42,751 nt of DNA from Candidatus Nanohalarchaeota archaeon (GTDB lineage: Archaea; EX4484-52; B79-G9). The first letter of the stretch is position 1. Each line of letters begins with the position of its first letter. The position numbers and the translations under genes are program-made. The DNA lies in the NCBI GenBank assembly GCA_030634545.1, contig DAOWAN010000007.1, forward strand, positions 1 to 42,751, written 5' to 3'. The notes under the pieces were generated by a model. The model did no database searches. It worked only from the letters and a program-made list of their open reading frames with translations, and was not told the DNA's origin. Shown here in pieces: positions 34,494 to 42,751 of this stretch.

Positions 34494-35569
34494 CCACTGC
34501 GGAACCGGTCCAATTCACAGAAAAAGAACAAAAAGTATTTGAAGGTATCATAAAATACCCTCACATGAACGATACAGCACTATCAACAAAAATCAATGTC
34601 AACCGGACAACAATTACATCCATCAGAAATAAAATGCAATCTGCAAACCTTTATTCTCGTATAAAGATCCCGAGATTATGCCTTGAAAAAAGCGAGATAC
34701 TAACGATAATTTGTTTCAGGCTAAACCTTCTTGAAATCACAGATGCAAAAACAAAAGACATCAACTCGCTTTTTGAAACACCCCAGATGATATATGGCAT
34801 TGCATCAGAAAATATGATATTTGCAGTATTTTTAACAGAAAGCTACACTGAACTATACAATATCGAACAGATAAACACTCTGATTGACGCAAAATACATA
34901 TATGAAACAACACAATACAACTATCCGCTACATTCATGTACTATCCCGGTATTTTTCAACTATACTTCACTCTTTGAAAAAAACAATCCACTTACCAAAA
35001 ACATTCCATTCATTGAAAAAATCAAGCGTACTAATGAAAAAGAGAATCCTGTGCAAAGGCGACATGCACCATTAAAAGTCACACCAACAGAAAAAGTAAT
35101 ATTATATGCACTCACAAAATACCCTACGATGACTGACAATCAGGTATCAGAATTCATTAACGCGCACCGCTCAAGAATAACCCAGGTCCGCAATAAACTA
35201 TTAAAAACAGATGCAATCAGCAGTATCAACATCCCAGATGTAAATAAACTTGGCTGCACAGAAACAATGTTCACATATATCAAATTCACTCCTGAAAAAA
35301 AAACTGAAAAAATTAAAGCAATTATTGAGGCAGCGCAAAAGCATCTTAAAACAATTATCATAATATATACTCAAAAAGAAGCCGCAATCATCTCATTATC
35401 CAAAAACCAAAATGAATCTGAAAAAGAACACGCTCAATTCACAGGATACTTAAGGATTCATAAACTACCTGCGAAAACAATAACTCATTTTTCCTGTACA
35501 ACCGCGAATTCTAAGATAAAACAACTCAACTTTGTATCACTGTTAAGAAATATGCTGTGTTATGATTGA
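34490..35569 (+). CDS. HTH regulator, paralogue 2, with two winged helices
   Basis: 359 residues. The first 190 residues parallel the preceding protein (FTEKEQKVFEGIIKYPHMNDTALSTKINVNRTTITSIRNKM...CTIPVFFNYTSLFE). A second winged helix follows (ILYALTKYPTMTDNQVSEFINAHRSRITQVRNKLLKTDAISSINIP). A second alpha/beta domain completes the protein, so it looks like an internal duplication of the same two-domain unit. It is coupled to paralogue 1 by the ATGA overlap. Confidence 0.75.
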   Translation: MTTAEPVQFTEKEQKVFEGIIKYPHMNDTALSTKINVNRTTITSIRNKMQSANLYSRIKIPRLCLEKSEILTIICFRLNLLEITDAKTKDINSLFETPQMIYGIASENMIFAVFLTESYTELYNIEQINTLIDAKYIYETTQYNYPLHSCTIPVFFNYTSLFEKNNPLTKNIPFIEKIKRTNEKENPVQRRHAPLKVTPTEKVILYALTKYPTMTDNQVSEFINAHRSRITQVRNKLLKTDAISSINIPDVNKLGCTETMFTYIKFTPEKKTEKIKAIIEAAQKHLKTIIIIYTQKEAAIISLSKNQNESEKEHAQFTGYLRIHKLPAKTITHFSCTTANSKIKQLNFVSLLRNMLCYD

Positions 35570-35753
35570 GTAATATCAAATAAATCTCTTTTCTACTGAT
35601 TTAATTTAAATGACATAGAAGTAATTGTATTCTTGTCTGTTTGTATGAATCCACAGTATAAACCTTAACAATACAATCATTCGAATATACAAAATATTAT
35701 ATATTACCGCATGACATAAAGTATATGTTGACAACACAGCATATGGATGCAGT

Positions 35754-35802
35754 ACTAAAAAAATCATGAAAATTGGGGTTCAATTGGAATATTTTCAAGC
35801 TT
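35754..35802. repeat. Dispersed hairpin element, copy R2
   Basis: actaaaaaaatcatgaaaat...attttcaagctt matches R1 at 41 of 49 positions. GAAAAT and ATTTTC can pair around a GGGG-containing loop. It lies in the upstream region of the chemotaxis operon. Confidence 0.65.
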
Positions 35803-35937
35803 TTTGAGATGATTTTAAGGATATTGCAAAGACGGAAGTACATAAGAGTTATGTCTTTGACTGCACTTAAAATTCAGATTTGGAACCATCAGAAAGATGC
35901 ATTTTTTACAGTGATTTTATGTGCATCCAAAAAGAAG

Positions 35938-35949
35938 AGATATATATAC
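35938..35949 (+). promoter_or_regulatory. TATA box of the cheY-cheB-cheA operon
   Basis: gatatatatact is the strongest TATA match before the first cheY. It gives transcription start near 35970 and a leader of about 25 bases containing GGTGG. Confidence 0.5.
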
Positions 35950-35993
35950 TGGAGTGTACCCAAATATTCATTATCAAAACAAAAGGTGGTATT

Positions 35994-36347
35994 ATGGTAA
36001 AAGTCCTGATAGTAGATGATTCGTCCCTGATGAGAACCGTATTGAGAAACTTCATAAAAAAAGCAGGTCATGAACCTGTCGGCGAAGTTGCTAATGGAAA
36101 AGAAGCAATAGAAAAATATAAATCATTAAAACCGGATGTCATATTTCTTGATATAATCATGCCTGAAATGGATGGCATTGAAGCATTAGAAGAAATCAGG
36201 AAAATCGATAAGTTCGCAAAAGTTATTATGTGCTCGTCTGTTCTTGACAACAAGACTGTTGAGAAAGCCAAAGGATTAGGTGCAATTGAATATATCATGA
36301 AACCATTTCATGAAAAGGATATTGAAGATGCACTTGGCAAAATATGA
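35994..36347 (+). CDS. cheY: CheY response regulator (first copy)
   Basis: A 117-residue stand-alone receiver domain. It has acidic residues D8 and D9 (VLIVDDSSLMR), phospho-acceptor D53 (FLDIIMPEMDG), Ser in VIMCSS and Lys in IMKPF. The ATG at 35994 has GGTGG upstream; the track's start 38 codons earlier is not supported. In archaea CheY-P signals to the archaellum motor through CheF. It is the first gene of the plus arm. Confidence 0.92.
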   Translation: MVKVLIVDDSSLMRTVLRNFIKKAGHEPVGEVANGKEAIEKYKSLKPDVIFLDIIMPEMDGIEALEEIRKIDKFAKVIMCSSVLDNKTVEKAKGLGAIEYIMKPFHEKDIEDALGKI

Positions 36348-36409
36348 TGTGAGTCGTGATTATAAACTCAAATTTACTTAACCAATTGAAAATTATACGT
36401 GGTGATAGA

Positions 36410-36772
36410 ATGATAAAAAATGTAATGCTCGTGGATGATTCTGCATTCATGAGAACCATAATTAAAAATGTCCTGGTGAAAAACGGATACTCTATTGTAG
36501 GTGAGGCAGAAAACGGTAAAATAGCTGTGGACCTGTATTCTAAACTTAAGCCGGATGTTGTCTTCATGGATGTTGTCATGCCTGAAATGAATGGTATAGA
36601 AAGTGTAAAGAATATCAAAGCAAATGATCCAAATGCAAAAATCATCATGTGCAGTTCATCTGGTCAGCAGGCGGTTGTAATGGAAGCGATAAATGCAGGC
36701 GCACGCGGATTCATCACAAAGCCATTCCAGGAAGCGAAAATTCTTGACGAGTTATCCCGCGCAGAGACATAA
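36410..36772 (+). CDS. cheY: CheY response regulator (second copy)
   Basis: A 120-residue receiver: VMLVDDSAFMR, acceptor D54 in FMDVVMPEMNG, IIMCSSSGQQ, and FITKPF. GGTGATAGA precedes the ATG at 36410. It is a paralogue of the first copy and could act as a phosphate sink or have a different output. It lies 62 bases downstream in the same operon. Confidence 0.92.
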   Translation: MIKNVMLVDDSAFMRTIIKNVLVKNGYSIVGEAENGKIAVDLYSKLKPDVVFMDVVMPEMNGIESVKNIKANDPNAKIIMCSSSGQQAVVMEAINAGARGFITKPFQEAKILDELSRAET

Positions 36773-36805
36773 GCACTCAGTTTGTGTATGCAAAGAGGTG
36801 AAGAA

Positions 36806-37861
36806 ATGAATATCAAAGTGCTTGTGGTGGATGATTCAGCATTCATGAGAAAAGTAATATCTGAAATACTTACATCTGCATCAGGTATAGAGGTCATAGC
36901 AACTGCAAGAAACGGCAGAGAAGCAGTAGAAAAAACAAATACCTTAAAACCAGATGTCATAACCATGGACATAGACATGCCGGAAATGGATGGTCTTGCG
37001 GCCCTAAAAATCATCATGAAAGAGTGCCCTACCCCGGTTCTCATGGTCAGCGCGCACACACAGACCGGTGCTGAAGACACTTTGAAATCGTTTGAGTATG
37101 GTGCAATAGATTTTATTGCAAAACCCGGTGGGTCAATCTCACTAAATCTGAAAGACTCAAAAGACGAGATAATCACGAAAGTTAAAGCAGCAGCGCAGGT
37201 TGATGTTAAAAAAATGAAGAAGAACTCAAAAAAGCAGACATCATCAAAACCACTTATCCTGAAACCCCGATCAAAATTCGCATTGCGTAAGATAGTCACA
37301 ATCGGCTCATCTACTGGCGGTCCATCTGCACTTGAGGAAGTCATAACAAAACTACCTGGCGATCTTCCGGCGCCGGTACTCGTAGTCCAGCATATGCCTC
37401 CTGATTTCACAAAATCACTTGCTGAGCGACTTAACAGGATTTCAGCAATTGAGGTCAGGGAAGCAAAGGACGGCGACATGATACAGGAAGGGCTTGTACT
37501 CATTGCCCCGGGAGACTATCACATGGAACTCAAAAATGTAAAAATCGGTACAGAACAAATCGAAATGGTACGCCTCAACCAAAGACCCCGTGAACTTGGC
37601 GTAAGACCATGCGCCAATATCATGATAAAATCTGTTGCATCCCTTCATGGAAAGACATCTGTCAGTGTTATACTTACAGGTATGGGAAACGATGGCACAG
37701 AAGGTCTTAAAGCAATAAAATCCGCAGGCGGTCAAACTATAGTACAGGACAAAGAAACATCACTCATATACGGCATGCCTAAATCCGCAGTGGATGCAGG
37801 AGTTGCAGATTATGTTGTGCCTTTGGGCAGGATAGCGCAGAAAATAGTAGAATGCATATAA
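36806..37861 (+). CDS. cheB: CheB protein-glutamate methylesterase/deamidase
   Basis: 351 residues. The receiver has acceptor D55 in TMDIDMPEMDG. After a basic linker (KKMKKNSKKQTSSKP) comes the methylesterase domain with the catalytic Ser in GSSTGGPSAL, His in VVQHMPPDFT and Asp in GMGNDGTEGLK. It removes methyl groups from the MCP during adaptation, opposing CheR. AGAGGTGAAG precedes the ATG at 36806. Confidence 0.96.
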   Translation: MNIKVLVVDDSAFMRKVISEILTSASGIEVIATARNGREAVEKTNTLKPDVITMDIDMPEMDGLAALKIIMKECPTPVLMVSAHTQTGAEDTLKSFEYGAIDFIAKPGGSISLNLKDSKDEIITKVKAAAQVDVKKMKKNSKKQTSSKPLILKPRSKFALRKIVTIGSSTGGPSALEEVITKLPGDLPAPVLVVQHMPPDFTKSLAERLNRISAIEVREAKDGDMIQEGLVLIAPGDYHMELKNVKIGTEQIEMVRLNQRPRELGVRPCANIMIKSVASLHGKTSVSVILTGMGNDGTEGLKAIKSAGGQTIVQDKETSLIYGMPKSAVDAGVADYVVPLGRIAQKIVECI

Positions 37862-37881
37862 GACAAACCAAGTGATTAAAA

Positions 37882-39891
37882 ATGGACAATTCAGAATACA
37901 AAGAAATATTCGTAAGTGAAGCAAAAGAGCATCTTCAAAATCTTAACAATGCACTGCTTGAACTTGAAAAAAAACCGAATGCAGAAGAGCCAATCACAAT
38001 CATATTTCGTGCAGCGCATACTATAAAAGGCAATGCTGCAACAATGGGTTTTGATGATATCCGTGATCTGACCCACAAACTTGAAGATGTTCTTGACAAA
38101 ATAAGAAAACACGAACTTAAAATGACATCAGATATCGTAGATGTACTTTTTGAGTGTCTGGATATAATCGAAAATATGATTGACTCTCTTGGAGGTGACT
38201 CTACAGACATAGACACAACACAAGTCATCCAAAAACTTGAATCAATCATGGGTCAGGCATCATCACAGCCTGTTGAAAAAAAACAACAGGAGAATACAAA
38301 AAAGCAGGGCATCACACTCACAGACAAAGACATATCAGCAATAGAAAAACTAAACAAAAAAACAAAACCTTATGCTATCTCTGTAAAGATTTCAGATGAC
38401 TGCCAGTTCAAGGCAGTGCGCGCACATCTTGTTCTTGACAATATCAAAACAGAAAAAATAATATCAATCACTCCCGCGTCAGATCTGCTTGAGAAAGGCG
38501 ATTTTGGACTTGACTTCACAATAATCCTTGCAACCTCAAAGAAAAAGAACATGATTGAGCAGGCAATTACGCGTGTGGCAGAGATAGATACAGTTGAAAT
38601 AAATGAACTCCCCCGGACAGAAGATAAACTTTCAAAATACAAAGAACATGAGACACCTGTATCGGTCACAGAGGTATCTGTTGCTACAGTACATACGGGG
38701 GGAAAATCGCAATCCTCTACAAAGGTAGTTGAATCTGTCCAGAGTGTCCGTGTCAGTATGGACAAACTCGATAAGCTCATGAACCTTGTCGGCGAACTTC
38801 TCATAAGCAAAATGCAGTTACAGGACATCAAAAGAAGGCACGGTCTAACTGAGTTAAATGAAATTGCCCAGTCAATAGACCGGCTGTCATTTGAGATACA
38901 AAATGAAATCATGGATGCAAGAATGGTGCCTGTAGATCATGTATTCGGGAGGTTTCCACGTCTTGTCCGCGATCTTGCGCATGAGCAGAACAAGAAAATT
39001 GAACTGGCAGTTGAAGGAAAAGAAATTGAACTTGACAGGACTGTGCTTGACCGCATGGGCGACCCTTTGGTACACTTATTAAGAAACTCAATAGATCATG
39101 GCATAGAGACTCCTGATGAGCGTACGCAGAATGGAAAGCAGGATACTGGGATAATAAAACTAATTGCGAAAAGAGAAAAAAACACAGTATCTATACAGGT
39201 AATAGATGACGGTAAAGGTCTTGATAAAGATGAACTAAAACAAGCTGCAATTAGAAAAGGACTGATATCAGAGGCGCAGGCATCGAAACTTACGGATACA
39301 GAAGCATATAATCTCATATTTTTACCGGGTTTCAGCACCAATAAGGCAATCACTGAGATTTCAGGTCGCGGCGTTGGAATGGATGTAGTAAAATCGGTAA
39401 TTGATTCACTTGGCGGTCAGCTAAAAATGGAATCTGAACCTGGGAGTGGCACAACGATAACTCTAAGCCTGCCACTGACTCTTGCAATACAGCAGGTCCT
39501 GCTCATAAAAATATCCAATGAAACATACGCAGTGCCTGTAAACATTGTGTCTGAAACTATCAAGATAAAATCTGCGGACATTAAAAAAATCAAAGGTCGT
39601 GAAGTCATAATATACCGCAGCCATGAGCTGCCAATTATTCGCATAGAACAAACATTTAATCTAAATTCCGGCGAAGAGACAGAGAAGGATAACCTGCTTG
39701 TGATGGTGGTAGAAAAAGATGAAGAATTTGTCGGTTTTGTAATAGATGATGTACTCGGCGAACAGCAGATTGTCATCAAGACACTTGGCGATATGCTAAA
39801 AAATGTGAAAGGATTCGCTGGCGGCGCAATACTTGGAAGCGGCAAAGTTGCACTCATACTTGACATAAACACACTGGTAGAAATAGCATAA
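37882..39891 (+). CDS. cheA: CheA chemotaxis sensor histidine kinase
   Basis: 669 residues. P1 has the phosphorylated His46 in RAAHTIKGNAATM. The P2-like region is about 165-245. P3 dimerisation is VRVSMDKLDKLMNLVGELLISKMQLQ. The P4 kinase has N box HLLRNSIDHGIE, G1 DDGKGLD, and F/G2 PGFSTNK..GRGVGMDVV. The P5 CheW-like domain is at the end (YAVPVNIVSETIKI). All catalytic boxes are intact. It phosphorylates the CheYs and CheB. Confidence 0.97.
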   Translation: MDNSEYKEIFVSEAKEHLQNLNNALLELEKKPNAEEPITIIFRAAHTIKGNAATMGFDDIRDLTHKLEDVLDKIRKHELKMTSDIVDVLFECLDIIENMIDSLGGDSTDIDTTQVIQKLESIMGQASSQPVEKKQQENTKKQGITLTDKDISAIEKLNKKTKPYAISVKISDDCQFKAVRAHLVLDNIKTEKIISITPASDLLEKGDFGLDFTIILATSKKKNMIEQAITRVAEIDTVEINELPRTEDKLSKYKEHETPVSVTEVSVATVHTGGKSQSSTKVVESVQSVRVSMDKLDKLMNLVGELLISKMQLQDIKRRHGLTELNEIAQSIDRLSFEIQNEIMDARMVPVDHVFGRFPRLVRDLAHEQNKKIELAVEGKEIELDRTVLDRMGDPLVHLLRNSIDHGIETPDERTQNGKQDTGIIKLIAKREKNTVSIQVIDDGKGLDKDELKQAAIRKGLISEAQASKLTDTEAYNLIFLPGFSTNKAITEISGRGVGMDVVKSVIDSLGGQLKMESEPGSGTTITLSLPLTLAIQQVLLIKISNETYAVPVNIVSETIKIKSADIKKIKGREVIIYRSHELPIIRIEQTFNLNSGEETEKDNLLVMVVEKDEEFVGFVIDDVLGEQQIVIKTLGDMLKNVKGFAGGAILGSGKVALILDINTLVEIA

Positions 39892-39921
39892 TTCCGCTAC
39901 ATAATGAGAGAGGAGTTAAAA

Positions 39922-40500
39922 ATGAATAATCTGGATGAAATGCAGGAAGGTATCATTAAAGAAATCGGTAATATCGGTGCAGGTCACATAGTAATGTACC
40001 TTTCACAAATCACAAAAGCAAAAACTGAAATAGATGTTACCCGCGTATATGAATTCGAAACACAACAGGTCCAAAATATCTGCAAATACCTGACAAAGAA
40101 AGTATATGCTATAAAGTATCATACCGATCCTGCTCCGTCGGGCGGTTTTTTGTTGATATTACCAAAAGAAACACCTCAAAATGTGCTAATTCCATTGAGA
40201 AGCGCATCAACACCATCTCTCAATAATCTCACAACTGCATATTCTAAATCACTTGAAGATTACCTTAGCATAACATGTAAAATAAATCTTGACAAGAGAT
40301 ACGAAGACACTGAATCCAATGTACTTTCTGATGTGTTTTCAGAACCAACATCATACGAAGACAAACTGCTTATTGTGGACACGCGCTTTAGTGTTGAGTC
40401 CACACCCATGGATGGTCACATGTTTTTATATGTTAAACCCAAAGAGTATAGCAATATAATAACTACTATCAACACGAAAATTCGGGGGATGATCGGATGA
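39922..40500 (+). CDS. CheC-like protein with one recognisable active-site helix
   Basis: 192 residues. The first CheC signature is present (IIKEIGNIGAGHIVMYLSQIT), but the second E..N..P copy found in true CheC is not visible (SLNNLTTAYSKSLEDYLSITCKI). It may be a regulatory or inactive paralogue, or a CheX-like phosphatase. GAGGAG precedes the ATG at 39922, and the stop overlaps the next cheC by four bases. Confidence 0.75.
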   Translation: MNNLDEMQEGIIKEIGNIGAGHIVMYLSQITKAKTEIDVTRVYEFETQQVQNICKYLTKKVYAIKYHTDPAPSGGFLLILPKETPQNVLIPLRSASTPSLNNLTTAYSKSLEDYLSITCKINLDKRYEDTESNVLSDVFSEPTSYEDKLLIVDTRFSVESTPMDGHMFLYVKPKEYSNIITTINTKIRGMIG

Positions 40501-41120
40501 GTAAATTAGATATAAGTAAAATTACAAATATGGAACTGGATGCACTGAAAGAGGTTGCAAACATAGGTGCCGGCAATGCAGCAACAGCACTATCAAACAT
40601 GGTCAATAAGAAAATCGGCATAGAAGTACCTGATGTAAAATACATAAAAATTGAATCAGTACCTGACCTCATCGGAGGTATAGAAGAAATCGCAGTCGGT
40701 ACATATTTTGGTATTGAAGGCAGTCTGAAAGGAAACAACCTGATACTTTTTCGCGAACAGACAGCATACCGCCTGGTGGACATGCTCATGGGTTCAACTG
40801 GAACAACCAAACTTGATGAAATGGGTGAATCCGCAGTAAAAGAAGTAGGAAATATCCTGACTGGCGCATACCTCAACTCTATGGCAGACTTTCTTGAACT
40901 CAAACTCATACCTACAGTACCATATCTCTGCCATGATATGGCCGGGGCAATGCTCAACCAGATACTTTCCGTACAGTCGCAGCAGACTGATAATGTGCTT
41001 GTCACTGGCACAAACCTTAGTGTGGAAGGAGAGAAATTCCAAAGCCACTTCATAATACTATTTGATCCTGAATCAATGAAAAAGACAATACAAATCATAA
41101 GAAAAAAAATGGGTTTTTGA
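40497..41120 (+). CDS. cheC: CheC CheY-P phosphatase
   Basis: 207 residues with both phosphatase signatures: DALKEVANIGAGNAATALSNMVNKKIGIEVPDV near the start and GESAVKEVGNILTGAYLNSMADFLELKLIPTVP in the middle. In CheC each E-x2-N helix can dephosphorylate CheY-P, and CheC binds CheD. The start overlaps the preceding CheC-like gene (ATGA), implying translational coupling. Confidence 0.92.
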   Translation: MSKLDISKITNMELDALKEVANIGAGNAATALSNMVNKKIGIEVPDVKYIKIESVPDLIGGIEEIAVGTYFGIEGSLKGNNLILFREQTAYRLVDMLMGSTGTTKLDEMGESAVKEVGNILTGAYLNSMADFLELKLIPTVPYLCHDMAGAMLNQILSVQSQQTDNVLVTGTNLSVEGEKFQSHFIILFDPESMKKTIQIIRKKMGF

Positions 41121-41199
41121 TGTAATAACGTATGCTTACACAACACACATACGGATTGGAATGCAGTAATAACTTAGGACAGAATAGAGAGTGAAATAT

Positions 41200-41706
41200 A
41201 TGGATTCAGCAGAGAACAAAAGGATACTTGTAGGCATGGGGGAAATTGCAGTTTCACATAATCCTCATACACTTAGCTGTATTGGGCTTGGCTCATGCAT
41301 AGGTGTTGCACTGTATGATAAAATCAACCACATAGGCGGTCTTGCACATATCATGCTTCCTGATTCGGAAGATGCGGCGTATAAAACAGACAAGCCCCTG
41401 AAATATGCTAATCTTGGTATAGATGCAATGTTAAAGGAACTACAGAAGATTGATCGCGGTCTTAGACATGAGAATATTACTGCAAAAATTGCCGGCGGAG
41501 CTCACATGTTTCCATCCATAGATTCATCGTCATCAATGGATATTGGCAAAAGAAATGCAGAATGTGTCAGGAATAAGTTTAAAGAACTTGGCATAAGGCT
41601 GATTGCAGAAGATACAGGCGGCACCCATGGTCGTACTATTGACTTTGACCTGACAACAGGCATTGTCTATGTATACATCCACCAGCATGAAGTCATCAGA
41701 TTATGA
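41200..41706 (+). CDS. cheD: CheD receptor glutamine deamidase
   Basis: 168 residues. Catalytic Cys is in IGLGSCIGVALYD and His in GGLAHIMLPDS, plus the conserved KIAGGAHMF and GGTHGRTIDFDLTTG. It deamidates Gln residues of MCPs and partners with CheC. The ATG at 41200 is favoured over the track's GTG at 41191 because GAGAGTGA serves as ribosome site. Confidence 0.95.
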   Translation: MDSAENKRILVGMGEIAVSHNPHTLSCIGLGSCIGVALYDKINHIGGLAHIMLPDSEDAAYKTDKPLKYANLGIDAMLKELQKIDRGLRHENITAKIAGGAHMFPSIDSSSSMDIGKRNAECVRNKFKELGIRLIAEDTGGTHGRTIDFDLTTGIVYVYIHQHEVIRL

Positions 41707-41718
41707 TAGATATTTGAG

Positions 41719-42552
41719 ATGATTAAGATGTTTGAAGTAAAAGATTCCGGGAGTTTTGATACAATGAAACGTACAGTTAGCAGACTCCTTGACTTTGATT
41801 GCGCGGAGTATACTGAGAGTTTTCTTAAAAGGAGATTTGAAGTGCGCCTCAGAAAAAATAACATAGATACATACAGAGCTTATCTCAAGTTTCTCGGTGG
41901 AAACACAGATGAGCAGACAGCTCTTAAAAAGGAACTTACAATCCATGTCACGCACTTTTTCAGGGATAAAGAATTCTGGCAGGAGTTCAAAGAAAAAATC
42001 ATCCCCGCAATAATAACCCATAAGCAGAACACTGGCAGAAGGGACATAAAAATATGGTCTGCCGGCTGCTCAAGCGGCGAAGAGCCATTAAGTATAGCAA
42101 TAGACTTTCATGAGAAACTGAAAGAGAAAATCAAAGATTTCAGGATATCAATAATCGGTACAGATCGCGACTGCGATACAATTGAGCATGCAAAAAAACA
42201 ATCGTATGATGAGCAGCAATTCCGCGAGACAGAAAATGCAATAAAACTGCGCTACTTCACAAAGACAGATGACAACAAATATACTCCAAATACCTCAATC
42301 AAATCCATGATAACATATCATCCGGGCGATATTCTCAAAGACCGTATGCCTGGAAATATTGACATAGTCTTTTGCAGGAATACAGTAATATACTTCAATC
42401 CTGAGGCGAAATCTGAACTATATGTGGAATTCTACAAAATACTGAACACGCCAGGGTATTTCATAATGGGTAAAACTGAATTCCTGAACGGTCCTGCACG
42501 CGAGAGGTTTAGTGTTGTAAGTTCACGCGAAAGAATATACTCGAAAAATTAG
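41719..42552 (+). CDS. cheR: CheR chemoreceptor methyltransferase
   Basis: 277 residues. The N-terminal helical domain (LKRRFEVRLRKNNIDTYRAYLKFL) precedes THFFRDKEFWQEF, the SAM-binding motif IWSAGCSSGEEPLSIAI, IIGTDRDCDTIEHAKK and VFCRNTVIYFNPEAK. It methylates the MCP on Glu residues. An alternative ATG at 41728 is possible; neither has a strong ribosome site. It is the last gene of the plus arm before the repeats. Confidence 0.95.
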   Translation: MIKMFEVKDSGSFDTMKRTVSRLLDFDCAEYTESFLKRRFEVRLRKNNIDTYRAYLKFLGGNTDEQTALKKELTIHVTHFFRDKEFWQEFKEKIIPAIITHKQNTGRRDIKIWSAGCSSGEEPLSIAIDFHEKLKEKIKDFRISIIGTDRDCDTIEHAKKQSYDEQQFRETENAIKLRYFTKTDDNKYTPNTSIKSMITYHPGDILKDRMPGNIDIVFCRNTVIYFNPEAKSELYVEFYKILNTPGYFIMGKTEFLNGPARERFSVVSSRERIYSKN

Positions 42553-42570
42553 ATCGACTATGCAGCATCT

Positions 42571-42751
42571 TAATAATCATGAAATGTTGGGGTGAATCGG
42601 GGGAGTTCCAAGCATTTTAATTAATTGAGTAGATTGGAGAGACAATTAAAAATCATGAAATGTTGGGGAAGTTGTGCAATTTCAAGCGTTTTAATTTTTT
42701 GGGAAGATTGGAGAGACAATTAAAAATCATGAAATGTTGGGGAAGTTGTGC
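42571..42751. repeat. Tandem array of hairpin elements (R3-R5), cut by the window edge
   Basis: Three copies of AATCATGAAATGTTGGGG start at 42575, 42651 and 42725, spaced 76 and 74 bases. Units share ..TTTCAAGCgTTTTAATT..AGATTGGAGAGACAATTAAAA. In R4, TGAAAT (42656) and ATTTCA (42679) form a stem around a GGGG loop like R1 and R2. The array runs off the window end, so its length is unknown. Confidence 0.8.

Larger units (their letters stand above)
35570..35993. other. Long leader/intergenic region before the cheY operon, with hairpin element R2
   Basis: In these 424 bases the only frame of note (35773-36000) lacks a ribosome site and looks spurious. Element R2 lies at 35754-35802. A TATA box (gatatatatact, 35938-35949) lies about 50 bases before the first cheY. 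Confidence 0.5.

Noticed and set aside
35773-36000. ORF of 75 aa before cheY
   Set aside because: No ribosome site, it overlaps the cheY start and TATA region, and its composition is AT-biased; probably non-coding leader.

Overview
The window looks like a chromosomal segment of a euryarchaeote, probably methanogen-like or a relative. The evidence is an A-type (archaeal) ATP synthase operon in the order H-I-K-E-C-F-A-B-D, as in the Methanosarcina aha operon. Further support comes from archaeal-style TATA boxes, Shine-Dalgarno sites of the GGTGA(T) type, RAD55/KaiC-like ATPases, a PhoU with an AbrB-like N-terminus, and an archaeal CheA/B/C/D/R/Y cluster. The exact lineage cannot be fixed from the sequence alone.

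Region 1 (1-2.8 kb) is accessory. It holds the end of a nucleotidyltransferase with a small partner, a DUF4143-type AAA ATPase bracketed by 58-bp direct repeats, a hypothetical gene, and a duplicated scrap of the 3' end of atpD. Region 2 (2.8-15.5 kb, minus strand) is the ATP synthase operon. Between atpA and atpB it is interrupted by about 4.2 kb of unrelated genes in the same orientation: two MNT nucleotidyltransferases, a broken third, an AlbA_2 ATP-binding regulator with duplicated winged helices, a HEPN/DUF4145-like protein and a Cys-rich lipoprotein. Region 3 (15.6-19.5 kb) has a divergent PhoU gene, DUF2283/DUF4258-like small genes, a two-repeat CRISPR relic, a HExxH membrane protein and an unlisted 50-residue membrane protein. 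Region 4 (19.5-27.7 kb) has envelope and coiled-coil proteins with SHOCT-like repeats, a DUF2341/LamG surface protein, a convergent pair of RAD55-like ATPases (one with a degenerate P-loop) and a CBS-domain protein.

Region 5 (28.3-42.6 kb) is a complete-looking chemosensory module. A minus-strand arm encodes the receptor (MCP), a CheW-like adaptor and a CheV-like adaptor. A plus-strand arm encodes cheY-cheY-cheB-cheA-cheC-like-cheC-cheD-cheR. Between the arms lie three DNA-binding regulators, two of them tandem paralogues. No cheF or archaellum genes are visible, so the output could be motility encoded elsewhere.

The least explained signal is a family of short hairpin elements (AATCAtGAAA..GGGG..TTTCAAGC). 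One copy is at 21.1 kb, one lies upstream of the cheY operon at 35.75 kb, and about three copies run in tandem just after cheR and off the window edge.
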